Origin: Streptomyces minutiscleroticus
Lineage (GTDB): Bacteria > Actinomycetota > Actinomycetes > Streptomycetales > Streptomycetaceae
Direction: 5' to 3'
NCBI RefSeq assembly: GCF_014650875.1
Contig: NZ_BMVU01000004.1
Span: forward strand, 246,384-310,383
DNA: 64,000 nucleotides
Part shown: piece after piece, positions 1 to 7,566 of the stretch
Layout of the letters: every line of letters begins with the position of its first letter
Numbering within the stretch: the first letter of the stretch is position 1
Position numbers and translations under genes: made by a program
The notes under the pieces: model-generated
The model's input: only the letters and a program-made list of their open reading frames with translations
Database searches by the model: none
What the model was told of the DNA's origin: nothing

Positions 1-36
1 GGGGGGGGGGCCGCGGGCCGGTGCGGCCCCGCGGCC

Positions 37-1890
37 CTAGTGCCGGGGCTCCTGCACCACCGCCAGCAGGGCGCCGGGCTCCACCTGCTGTCCCGGCTCC
101 ACGTGCAGGGCGCTCAGCGTGCCGGTGACCGGAGCGGTGATCCTGTGCTCCATCTTCATCGCCTCCAGCCACAGCAGGGGGTCCCCCGCCCGTACGGCGG
201 TCCCGGGGGCGAGCCCGTCGGCGACGCGGACGACGGTCCCCGGCATGGGGGCCAGGAGGGAGCCCGGCGCCCGCTGCGCGGCCGGGTCGGGGAAGCGGGG
301 CAGCGCGGTGAGGGCGGTGGCGTTCACGTGGACGCGGTCGCCGTAGCGGCTCACCTCGTACGTCCGGCGCACGCCCGCCGCCTCGAGCACGACGCGGGAG
401 GCGTCGGCGCGCACCACGCGCACGCCGTCGGCGGCCAGGCCGTCGCGGGTGTGGCGGTAGCGGACCTCGTGCTCGGCGCCGTCGGGTTCGGTGCGGTAGC
501 GCTTGGTCTGCGGCAGGGAGGGGAGGTTGCGCCAGCCGCCGAAGCGGGACCGGCCGTGCGCGTCGGCCAGGGCGGCGGCCAGCGGAGCGTACGGGTCCGG
601 GTCCGGCGCGGTCAGCTCCGCCAGGTGCCGGTCGTAGAAGCCGGTGTCCATGCGCCCCGCGGCGAACTCCGGGTGGCGCAGCGAGCGGACGAGCAGGTCA
701 CGGTTGGTGGCGGGGCCGTGCACGGCGGCCCCGGCCAGGGCCCCGGAGAGCCTGCGCAGGGCCTCCGCGCGCGTGGGGGCGTGCGCGACCACCTTGGCGA
801 TCATGGGGTCGTAGTGGACGCCGATGTGGTCGCCGTCCGCGTACCCGGTGTCGAGCCGGACGCCGCCGGGGACGGCGAGCCGGTGCAGGGTGCCGGTCTG
901 CGGGGCCCAGCCGCGCGCCGGGTCCTCGGCGTACAGGCGGGCCTCGACCGCGTGCCCGCGCGGGGCCGGCGGCCCGCCCTCCAGGGGCGCGCCCTCGGCG
1001 ATCCGGATCTGCAGCGCCACGAGGTCGATCCCGAACACCGCCTCGGTGACGGGGTGCTCGACCTGGAGGCGGGTGTTCATCTCCAGGAAGTGCGCTCTGC
1101 CGCCGGCCACCAGGAACTCGACCGTGCCCGCGCCGACGTAGGAGGTCGCGCGGGCGGCCCGGACCGCCTCCGCGTACAAGGAGTCGGTGAGTCCGGGGGG
1201 CAGACCCGGTGCCGGCGCCTCCTCGACCACCTTCTGGTGGCGGCGCTGGAGCGAGCAGTCGCGGGTGCCGAGCGTCCACACCGTGCCGTGCGCGTCGGCG
1301 AGGACCTGCACCTCGACGTGGCGGCCGCCCTCCAGGTACGGCTCGACGAACACCTCGCCGTCCCCGAAGGCGCTCGCCGCCTCCGCGCGGGCGGCGGCCA
1401 GCTCCTCGTCCAGCCCGGCCAGGTCCCGTACGACGCGCATGCCGCGCCCGCCGCCGCCCGCCGCGGCCTTGACCAGCACCGGGAGGTCGGCGGCCGTGAC
1501 CTCGCGCAGCGGCGCGACCCCCATCAGCTCCTTGGCGCGCGTCTTGGAGGCCATCGCCTCGATCGCCTCCGGCGGCGGTCCGACCCAGACGAGGCCCGCG
1601 TCGAGGACCGCGCGTGCGAAGTCCGCGTTCTCGGACAGGAAGCCGTAGCCGGGGTGCACGGCGTCGGCGCCCGCGTCCAGGGCGGCCTTCACGACCAGGT
1701 CGCCGCGCAGGTAGGTCTCGGCGGGCGCCGCCCCGGGGAGGCGGACCGCCGCGTCGGCCTCGCGGACGTGCAGCGCGTCCTCGTCGGCGTCGGAGTGCAC
1801 GGCGACCGTCCGGACGCCCAGCTCGCGGCAGGTCCGCAAGACACGGCAGGCGATCTCGCCCCGGTTGGCGACCAGCAGCGCGGAAATCAT
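37..1890 (-). CDS. Acyl-CoA carboxylase alpha subunit (biotin carboxylase + BCCP)
   Basis: 617 aa. It carboxylates biotin with ATP and bicarbonate and carries the carboxybiotin to the neighbouring transferase. The N-terminus LLVANRGEIACRVLRT is the classic biotin-carboxylase start, followed by a glycine-rich ATP-grasp loop (KAAAGGGGRGM), the EMNTRLQVEHPVTE catalytic stretch and a C-terminal biotinyl domain with AMKM as the lysine attachment site. The start is the ATG at 1890, 8 bases after the carboxyltransferase stop, so the two are coupled. The linker before the ATP-grasp domain (KELMGVAPLREVTAADLP) is several residues shorter than I expect for the family. Context suggests a methylcrotonyl/geranyl-type or other branched acyl-CoA carboxylase; the true substrate cannot be read from sequence. 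Confidence 0.93.
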   Translation of the reverse strand: MISALLVANRGEIACRVLRTCRELGVRTVAVHSDADEDALHVREADAAVRLPGAAPAETYLRGDLVVKAALDAGADAVHPGYGFLSENADFARAVLDAGLVWVGPPPEAIEAMASKTRAKELMGVAPLREVTAADLPVLVKAAAGGGGRGMRVVRDLAGLDEELAAARAEAASAFGDGEVFVEPYLEGGRHVEVQVLADAHGTVWTLGTRDCSLQRRHQKVVEEAPAPGLPPGLTDSLYAEAVRAARATSYVGAGTVEFLVAGGRAHFLEMNTRLQVEHPVTEAVFGIDLVALQIRIAEGAPLEGGPPAPRGHAVEARLYAEDPARGWAPQTGTLHRLAVPGGVRLDTGYADGDHIGVHYDPMIAKVVAHAPTRAEALRRLSGALAGAAVHGPATNRDLLVRSLRHPEFAAGRMDTGFYDRHLAELTAPDPDPYAPLAAALADAHGRSRFGGWRNLPSLPQTKRYRTEPDGAEHEVRYRHTRDGLAADGVRVVRADASRVVLEAAGVRRTYEVSRYGDRVHVNATALTALPRFPDPAAQRAPGSLLAPMPGTVVRVADGLAPGTAVRAGDPLLWLEAMKMEHRITAPVTGTLSALHVEPGQQVEPGALLAVVQEPRH

Positions 1891-1898
1891 GCGACCCC

Positions 1899-3497
1899 TC
1901 ACATCCGGAAGACGCCGAAGCCGCCGCGCGCGCCCTCGAAGGGCGCCGTGTGGACGGCGGACAGGCACAGGCCGAGGACGGTGCGGGTGTCGCGCGGGTC
2001 GATGACCCCGTCGTCGTACAGCCGCCCGGACAGGAACATCGGCAGGGACTCGGACTCGATCTGCCGCTCGACCACGGCGCGCAGCGCCGCGTCGGCCTCC
2101 TCGTCGTACGGCTGCCCCTTCGCGGCGGCCGACTGCCGGGCGACGATCGACAGGACGCCCGCGAGCTGCTGCGGTCCCATGACGGCGGACTTGGCGCTGG
2201 GCCAGGTGAACAGGAAGCGCGGGTCGTACGCCCGCCCGCACATGCCGTAGTGCCCGGCCCCGTAGGAGGCGCCCATGAGCACGGACAGGTGCGGCACCCG
2301 GCTGTTGCTCACCGCGTTGATCATCATGGCGCCGTGCTTGACGATCCCGCCCTGCTCGTACTCCCTGCCGACCATGTAGCCGGTGGTGTTGTGCAGGAAG
2401 ACCAGCGGGACGTCGCGCTGGTCGGCGAGCTGGATGAACTGGGCCGCCTTCTGCGACTCCTGGCTGAACAGCACGCCCTGGGCGTTGGCCAGGATCCCCA
2501 CCGGATAGCCGTGCAGCTCCGCCCAGCCGGTCACCAGGCTCGGCCCGTACAGCGGCTTGAACTCGTCGAAGTCCGAGCCGTCGACGATCCGCGCGATCAC
2601 CTCCCGCGGGTCGAACGGCGTGCGCAGGTCGCCCGGCACGACGCCCAGCAGCTCCTCCGCGTCGTACTTCGGCGGCTCGGCCGGGCCCGGGTCGGGGTAC
2701 GCCTTGCGGTGGTTGAGGCGGGCGACCACCCGGCGGGCGCGGCGGATCGCGTCCCGCTCGTCGACGGCGAAGTGGTCGGCGAGGCCCGACACGCGCGCGT
2801 GCATCTCCGCTCCGCCCAGCGACTCGTCGTCGCTCTCCTCCCCGGTCGCCATCCGCACCAGCGGCGGCCCGCCCAGGAACACCTTCGCGCGCTCCTTGAC
2901 CATGATCACGTGGTCGGACATGCCGGGGACGTACGCGCCGCCGGCCGTGGAGTTGCCGAAGACGACCGCGACGGTCGGGACGCCGGCCGCCGACAGCCGC
3001 GTCAGGTCGCGGAAGAGGGCGCCCCCGGGGATGAAGATCTCCTTCTGCGAGGGCAGGTCGGCGCCGCCGGACTCGACGAGGCTGACGCACGGCAGCCGGT
3101 TGGCGTACGCGATCTCGTTGGCCCGCAGCGCCTTCTTCAGGGTCCAGGGGTTGCTGGCCCCGCCGCGCACGGTCGGGTCGTTGGCCGTGATCAGGCACTC
3201 CACGCCCTCGACGACGCCGATGCCGGTGACCAGCGAGGCGCCGACCGCGTAGTCGCTGCCCCAGGCGGCCAGCGGCGACAGCTCCAAGAAGGGCGTGTCG
3301 GGGTCCAGGAGCAGCTCGATCCGCTCGCGGGCGAGCAGCTTGCCGCGTCTCCTGTGCCGCTCGACGTACTTCTCGCCGCCGCCCGCCAGGGCCTTGGCGT
3401 GCTCGGCGTCGAGCTCGGCCAGCCTGGCGAGCATGGCGTCGCGGTTCGCGGCGAAGTCGGGGCCCCGGGTGTCCAGGGCCGACGCGAGGACGGTCAC
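1899..3497 (-). CDS. Acyl-CoA carboxylase beta subunit (carboxyltransferase)
   Basis: 532 aa. It transfers CO2 from carboxybiotin to an acyl-CoA. The N-terminal half has the crotonase-like carboxyltransferase fold (GGASNPWTLKKALRANEIA, SLVESGGADLP, GNSTAGGAYVPGMSDH). The C-terminal half carries GWAELHGYPVGILANAQGVL, VFLHNTTGYMVGR and GASYGAGHYGMCGRAY, the oxyanion-hole regions. The wording of these motifs is closest to the methylcrotonyl/geranyl-CoA carboxylase branch. The GTG start at 3497 overlaps the stop of the upstream AtuA gene (GTGA), which indicates translational coupling; MTVLASALDTRG is therefore the likely N-terminus. Confidence 0.93.
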   Translation of the reverse strand: MTVLASALDTRGPDFAANRDAMLARLAELDAEHAKALAGGGEKYVERHRRRGKLLARERIELLLDPDTPFLELSPLAAWGSDYAVGASLVTGIGVVEGVECLITANDPTVRGGASNPWTLKKALRANEIAYANRLPCVSLVESGGADLPSQKEIFIPGGALFRDLTRLSAAGVPTVAVVFGNSTAGGAYVPGMSDHVIMVKERAKVFLGGPPLVRMATGEESDDESLGGAEMHARVSGLADHFAVDERDAIRRARRVVARLNHRKAYPDPGPAEPPKYDAEELLGVVPGDLRTPFDPREVIARIVDGSDFDEFKPLYGPSLVTGWAELHGYPVGILANAQGVLFSQESQKAAQFIQLADQRDVPLVFLHNTTGYMVGREYEQGGIVKHGAMMINAVSNSRVPHLSVLMGASYGAGHYGMCGRAYDPRFLFTWPSAKSAVMGPQQLAGVLSIVARQSAAAKGQPYDEEADAALRAVVERQIESESLPMFLSGRLYDDGVIDPRDTRTVLGLCLSAVHTAPFEGARGGFGVFRM

Positions 3498-5221
3498 AGC
3501 AGTGCCTCCGGTATGTCCAGGTGGCGGGCGCGCAGCCACTCGCCGAGCCCCTTGGCCTGCGGGTCGAAGCGGGCCTGCGCGGCGACGCCCTCGCCCAGGA
3601 GCCCCTCGACGACGAAGTTCAGCGCGCGCAGGTTCGGCAGCACGTGGCGTACGACCCTGAGGCCGGCCGTCTCCGGGAGCAGCGCGCGCAGGCGGTCGGC
3701 GGTGAGGGTGTGCGCGAGCCACGGCCAGGCGTCCTCGGTACGGGCCCAGACGCCGACGTTGGCGTCGCCGCCCTTGTCGCCGCTGCGGGCCCCGGCGACC
3801 AGGCCGAGCGGCGCCCGGCGGACGGGGGCGCCGGGCGCGGGCGGCGGGGGCGGCGGCGGCCCGGGGACGTCCTCCAGGGCGCGGACGGCGCCCGGCGGGG
3901 GCACCGTGACCCGGCGCCCATCGGGCAGGACGGCCACGTGCCCGACGGCGTCCTGCGGGACGTACGCCGCCTCGAACACCCCGTACGGCGTGCCCCTCCC
4001 GGGCGGCGCGAGCACGTGGAAGCCGGGATAGCTGCCGAGGGCCAGTTCGACGGCGGCCCCGCTCAGCGCCCGCCCCACCGCCTCCTGGTCGCGGTCCCGC
4101 ACCACCAGCCGCAGCAGGGCGCTCGCGGTCTCCTCGCTCGCGGCGTCGGCGTGGTCGGTGCGCGCCAGGTCCCAGCGCACCTCGGCGGGCCGTGCCCCCG
4201 CCGTGTCCAGCGCGGCCTCCATCTGCTCCCGGACCAGGGCGGCCTTCTCCTCGACGCCGAGCCCGGTGAGCACGAAGACGACCTCGTTGCGGAAGCCGCC
4301 GAGCGCGTTGAGGCCGACCTTGAGCGTCGGGGGCGGGGGCTCGCCGCGCACGCCCTCGACCCGCACCCGGTCCGGCCCGTCCTGGCTCAGCCGTACGGTG
4401 TCCAGCCGGGCGGTGACGTCCGGTCCCGCGTACCGGGCGCCGCCCGTCTCGTACAGCAGCTGCGCGGTGACCGTGCCGGTGGTCACGACGCCGCCCGTGC
4501 CCTCGTGCTTGGTGACGACGCACGAGCCGTCCTCGTGGACCTCGGCGAGCGGGAAGCCGGGGCGGCGCAGCAGGCGCGGGTCGTGGTCGGTGAAGAGGGC
4601 GTAGTTGCCGCCGGTGGCCTGGGTGCCGCACTCCAGCACGTGCCCGGCGACGACGGCGCCCGCCAGCCGGTCGTGGTCCTCCCGTCCCCAGCCGAAGTGC
4701 GCGGCGGCGGGCCCGGTGACCAGCGCGGCGTCGGTGACGCGCCCGGTGACGACGATGTCGGCGCCCGCGCGCAGGCAGGCCGCGACGCCCTCGCCGCCGA
4801 GGTAGGCGTGCGCGGCGAGCGTGCCGGGGAAGCGCGCGGCGAGGTCGTCGCCCTCGACGTGGGCGACGCGCGCGGCCAGGCCGAGCCGCCCGGCCAGCTC
4901 CCGTACGGCGTCCGCGAGTCCGGCCGGGTTCAGGCCCCCGGCGTTGGCCACGATCCGCACGCCCCGGTCGAGCGCCGGGCCCAGGCACTCCTCCAGCTGC
5001 CGCAGGAAGGTCTTCGCGTAGCCGCGCGAGGGGTCCTTCAGACGGTCGCGGCCCAGGATGAGCATGGTGAGCTCGGCGAGGTAGTCGCCGGTGAGGACGT
5101 CGAGGGGGCCGCCGGTGAGCATCTCGCGCATCGCGTCGAAGCGGTCGCCGTAGAAGCCGGAGGCGTTGCCGATCCGCAAGGGGGCCGCGGGGGGCGTGGC
5201 CCCGGTGGGAGCCCCGGGCAT
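3494..5221 (-). CDS. AtuA family protein (DUF1446, acyclic terpene utilization)
   Basis: 575 aa. The N-terminal 450 residues match the AtuA/DUF1446 pattern (RIGNASGFYGDRFDAM, GDYLAELTMLILGR, ANAGGLNPAGLAD, ECGTQATGGNYA). A proline-rich linker follows, then a C-terminal domain of about 110 residues (LGLVAGARSGDKGGDANVGVW), as in longer actinobacterial members. AtuA is required for citronellol/geraniol catabolism in Pseudomonas, but its reaction is not established. The ATG at 5221 overlaps the preceding gene's TGA and its own stop overlaps the carboxyltransferase start, so it is the middle cistron of a coupled operon. Association with the carboxylase suggests a role in branched or terpenoid acyl-CoA metabolism. 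Confidence 0.85.
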   Translation of the reverse strand: MPGAPTGATPPAAPLRIGNASGFYGDRFDAMREMLTGGPLDVLTGDYLAELTMLILGRDRLKDPSRGYAKTFLRQLEECLGPALDRGVRIVANAGGLNPAGLADAVRELAGRLGLAARVAHVEGDDLAARFPGTLAAHAYLGGEGVAACLRAGADIVVTGRVTDAALVTGPAAAHFGWGREDHDRLAGAVVAGHVLECGTQATGGNYALFTDHDPRLLRRPGFPLAEVHEDGSCVVTKHEGTGGVVTTGTVTAQLLYETGGARYAGPDVTARLDTVRLSQDGPDRVRVEGVRGEPPPPTLKVGLNALGGFRNEVVFVLTGLGVEEKAALVREQMEAALDTAGARPAEVRWDLARTDHADAASEETASALLRLVVRDRDQEAVGRALSGAAVELALGSYPGFHVLAPPGRGTPYGVFEAAYVPQDAVGHVAVLPDGRRVTVPPPGAVRALEDVPGPPPPPPPAPGAPVRRAPLGLVAGARSGDKGGDANVGVWARTEDAWPWLAHTLTADRLRALLPETAGLRVVRHVLPNLRALNFVVEGLLGEGVAAQARFDPQAKGLGEWLRARHLDIPEALL

Positions 5222-6102
5222 CAGGCCCCGCCCTGCGACGCGCCGCCCTCCGGAGCACCGTCCCTCGGCACACCGTCCTCCGGCGCGCTGCCTTTCGGTG
5301 GGCCGCCCTCCGACGCGCCGCCCTTCGGCGGGCGCCCCGCTCCCGGCGGTCCCGCGAAGGCCTGCGCGATGTCCAGCCACCGGTCGGCGTCCGGCCCCTG
5401 CGCGCGCACGGCGAGGTCGGCCCGATGCGCACGTCGGGTGACCAGCAGGCAGAAGTCGAGCGCGGGCCCCGTGACGCGCTGGGCGGCGTCCTCGGGTCCG
5501 TACGCCCACACCTCCCCGGACGGCGCGACGAGTTCGACCCGGAACTCCTCCGCGGGCGCGCCGAGGCCGTGCACCGCGTACGCGAAGTCCCGCGCCCGCA
5601 CCCCGATGCGCGCCACGTGCCGCAGCCGCGCGGTGGGCTCGCGCACCACGCCCAGCACGTCGGCCACGTCCTGTCCGTGCGCCCAGGTCTCCATCAGCCG
5701 CGCGGTGGCCATGGAGGCGGCCGACATGGGCGGCCCGTACCAGGGGAAACGCGTCCCGGCGGGCGCCGCGCGCAGCGCCCGCTCCAGGGTTTCTCGTCCC
5801 GCCCGCCACCGGTCGAGCAGCTCGGCGGGCGGCAGGGCCGCGCCCTCCTCGGCCCCCTCGTCCACGAACCGGTCGGGCGCCGCCAGGGCCGCCTCGGCCA
5901 GTTCCGCGAAGGCGTCCGCGTCCGTCACCGCCAGCAGCGCGGAGCGGTCGGTCCAGGCGAGATGGGCGATCTGATGGGCGACGGTCCAGCCCTCGGCGGG
6001 CGTCGCGAGGGCCCACCGCTCCTCGCCCAGCCCGCTCACCAGGGCGTCGAGTTCCTCGCTCTCCCGCCGCAGATCGTCCACGACGGCCGACGGATCGGAC
6101 AC
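5221..6102 (-). CDS. TIGR03084-type DinB-like (mycothiol-dependent isomerase fold) protein
   Basis: 293 aa. The N-terminal four-helix bundle shows the DinB/maleylpyruvate isomerase signature, with metal-ligand histidines in [15 protein letters not shown] and AHGQDVAD. The middle segment ([37 protein letters not shown]) fits the TIGR03084 family. The last 45 or so residues are a low-complexity Gly/Ala/Pro tail built of near-repeats ([20 protein letters not shown]). It is the first gene of the four-gene carboxylase operon and its stop overlaps the next start. The family is thought to be metal- and mycothiol-associated; no reaction is assigned. Confidence 0.8.
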   Translation of the reverse strand: MSDPSAVVDDLRRESEELDALVSGLGEERWALATPAEGWTVAHQIAHLAWTDRSALLAVTDADAFAELAEAALAAPDRFVDEGAEEGAALPPAELLDRWRAGRETLERALRAAPAGTRFPWYGPPMSAASMATARLMETWAHGQDVADVLGVVREPTARLRHVARIGVRARDFAYAVHGLGAPAEEFRVELVAPSGEVWAYGPEDAAQRVTGPALDFCLLVTRRAHRADLAVRAQGPDADRWLDIAQAFAGPPGAGRPPKGGASEGGPPKGSAPEDGVPRDGAPEGGASQGGA

Positions 6103-6160
6103 GGTGCGCTCCCCTCGGGGGACGACGACGTGTCCGGGAGCATCCCAGCCGGGCAGAAAA

Positions 6161-6180
6161 CAAGCAAGCGTGCTTGCATG
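6161..6180. promoter_or_regulatory. TetR-type palindrome upstream of the carboxylase/AtuA operon
   Basis: Inverted repeat GCAAGC-GT-GCTTGC (6164-6177), with CA/TG pairing again at the outer edges. It lies 60-80 bases upstream of the first gene of the minus-strand operon. GCAAGC/GCTTGC half-sites are typical of TetR-family regulators of fatty-acid or terpenoid degradation operons in actinobacteria. No regulator gene is present in the window; it may be encoded elsewhere. Confidence 0.6.
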
Positions 6181-6190
6181 ATTTTTCGGC

Positions 6191-6224
6191 CGTACGAGAT
6201 CCCGTCCCGTACGAGATCCCGTCC
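6191..6224. repeat. 17-bp perfect tandem duplication
   Basis: CGTACGAGATCCCGTCC occurs twice head-to-tail, at 6191-6207 and 6208-6224. It lies just beyond the TetR-type palindrome on the side away from the operon. It may be a duplicated activator or repressor site, or replication slippage. No gene is seen in 6103-6345. Confidence 0.7.
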
Positions 6225-6345
6225 CGTGCGAAGCACCCGTTCCGCACGGAGCCCCGTACGGAAGCCCGCGCGCCGGGGCCCGTACGGGCCGGGTCAGCCG
6301 GCCGGTCAGGCCGCCGGGTCGACCGAGTCGGCCCGGTCGGCCGGG

Positions 6346-7311
6346 TCAGCCGGTCTTCTTCGCCCCGCCGCCCGCGCCGCCGCGCGCCTGCGTCCGTACC
6401 GCCCCCATGCTCGCCGCGACGACCAGCACGATCGCCAGCGCCTCGACCGCGCTCAGGGCCTGGCCGAGCACCAGGAACCCGGCCGTCGCCGCGAGCGCGG
6501 GCTCCAGGCTCATCATGACCGCGAAGGTGGAGGCGGGCAGCCTGCGCAGGGCGAGCAGTTCGAGGGTGTACGGCAGCACGGACGACAGCAGGGCCACCGC
6601 GGCGCCCAGCGCGAGCGTGGCCGGGGACAGCAGGTCGGCGCCCGACTCCACGGCGCCCAGCGGCAGGATCACCACCGCCCCGACCGCCATCGCCAGGGCC
6701 AGGCCGTCGGCCTGCGGGAAGCGGCGCCCCGTCCGCGCGCTGAAGACGATGTACGCCGCCCACATCGCGCCCGCCCCGAGCGCGAAGGCGATGCCCACCG
6801 GGTCGAGGTCGCCGAGGCCGCCGCCGAGCAGGAAGACCCCGGCGAGGGCGAGCCCGGCCCACAGCAGGTTCACCAGGCGGCGCGAGGCGAGGACCGAGAG
6901 CGCCAGCGGGCCGAGCACCTCCAGGGTGACGGCGGGGCCGAGCGGGATGCGGGCCACGGACTGGTAGAAGAGGGCGTTCATGCCGGCCAGGGCGAGACCG
7001 AAGGCGATCACCGTGCCCCAGTCGGCGCGCGCGTGCCCGCGCAGCCGGGGGCGGCAGAACACCAGCAGCACGAGCGCCGCCACGACGAGCCGCAGCGTGA
7101 CGACGCCGAGGGCGCCGGCCCGCGGCATGAGGCTCACCGCGAGCGCGCCGCCGAACTGCACGGAGACCCCGCCGGCCAGCACGAGCCCGACGGGGCCGAG
7201 CGCGCCCGGGGTCCGGCCCCGGCCGGGCCGGGCCGCGACGGCCTCGGGCGACGCGACCGCCGCGGTCGCGGCGGTGGTGGCCGGTGAGGGGCGTTCGCTG
7301 GAGTGGTTCAC
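6346..7311 (-). CDS. EamA/DMT-family transporter (RhtA-like exporter)
   Basis: 321 aa with about ten hydrophobic segments arranged as two EamA repeats. The N-terminal 35 residues are polar and cytosolic; the first segment is VGLVLAGGVSVQFGGALAVSL. FYQSVARIPLGPAVTLEVLGPLAL and LALRRLPASTFAVMMSLEPALAATAGF are the characteristic DMT signatures of RhtA-type threonine/homoserine exporters, though the substrate is unproven. The tail (RTQARGGAGGGAKKTG) is basic. The gene stands alone on the minus strand, downstream of the FAD oxidoreductase. Confidence 0.85.
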   Translation of the reverse strand: MNHSSERPSPATTAATAAVASPEAVAARPGRGRTPGALGPVGLVLAGGVSVQFGGALAVSLMPRAGALGVVTLRLVVAALVLLVFCRPRLRGHARADWGTVIAFGLALAGMNALFYQSVARIPLGPAVTLEVLGPLALSVLASRRLVNLLWAGLALAGVFLLGGGLGDLDPVGIAFALGAGAMWAAYIVFSARTGRRFPQADGLALAMAVGAVVILPLGAVESGADLLSPATLALGAAVALLSSVLPYTLELLALRRLPASTFAVMMSLEPALAATAGFLVLGQALSAVEALAIVLVVAASMGAVRTQARGGAGGGAKKTG

Positions 7312-7452
7312 GGGGGTCCGTCCGGAGAGGGGGCGTGGTCGGCGGTGACGTCGGGGGCGCCACCGGGCGGACGGCCGATGCGGTGCGGTGCGAGGAGGTT
7401 CGGTGCGGCACCGCGTCCGGATCGTCGTCCACCAGGATGCACTCTACGGTAC

Positions 7453-7482
7453 GCAGTAATGGACCGTGACAGGTCTGTCCAA
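7453..7482 (-). promoter_or_regulatory. Candidate promoter of the EamA gene
   Basis: On the minus strand TTGGAC (7477-7482) is followed after 17-18 bases by TTACTG/TACTGC. An imperfect inverted repeat (ACGGT, 12 bases, ACCGT) overlaps it. This fits a regulated sigma-70-like promoter with a long leader, but the -10 is weak. Confidence 0.3.
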
Positions 7483-7566
7483 CTATGACGCGCCTGTACG
7501 CCTCCCCGCCTCCCGAACGCCGTTCCCGCTCGCCCTTCCTCTGCCCCGCCCCGGCCGCGGACCCGG

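Noticed and set aside
1..36. G10 run and CCGCGG hairpin as the carboxylase operon terminator
   Set aside because: Stem has a bulge and the window edge cuts it off; cannot be judged.
40..2250. 736-codon plus-strand frame opposite the carboxylase genes
   Set aside because: Antisense shadow of two clearly conserved genes; composition is Arg/Gly/Ala-rich without motifs, as expected for GC-rich opposite strands.
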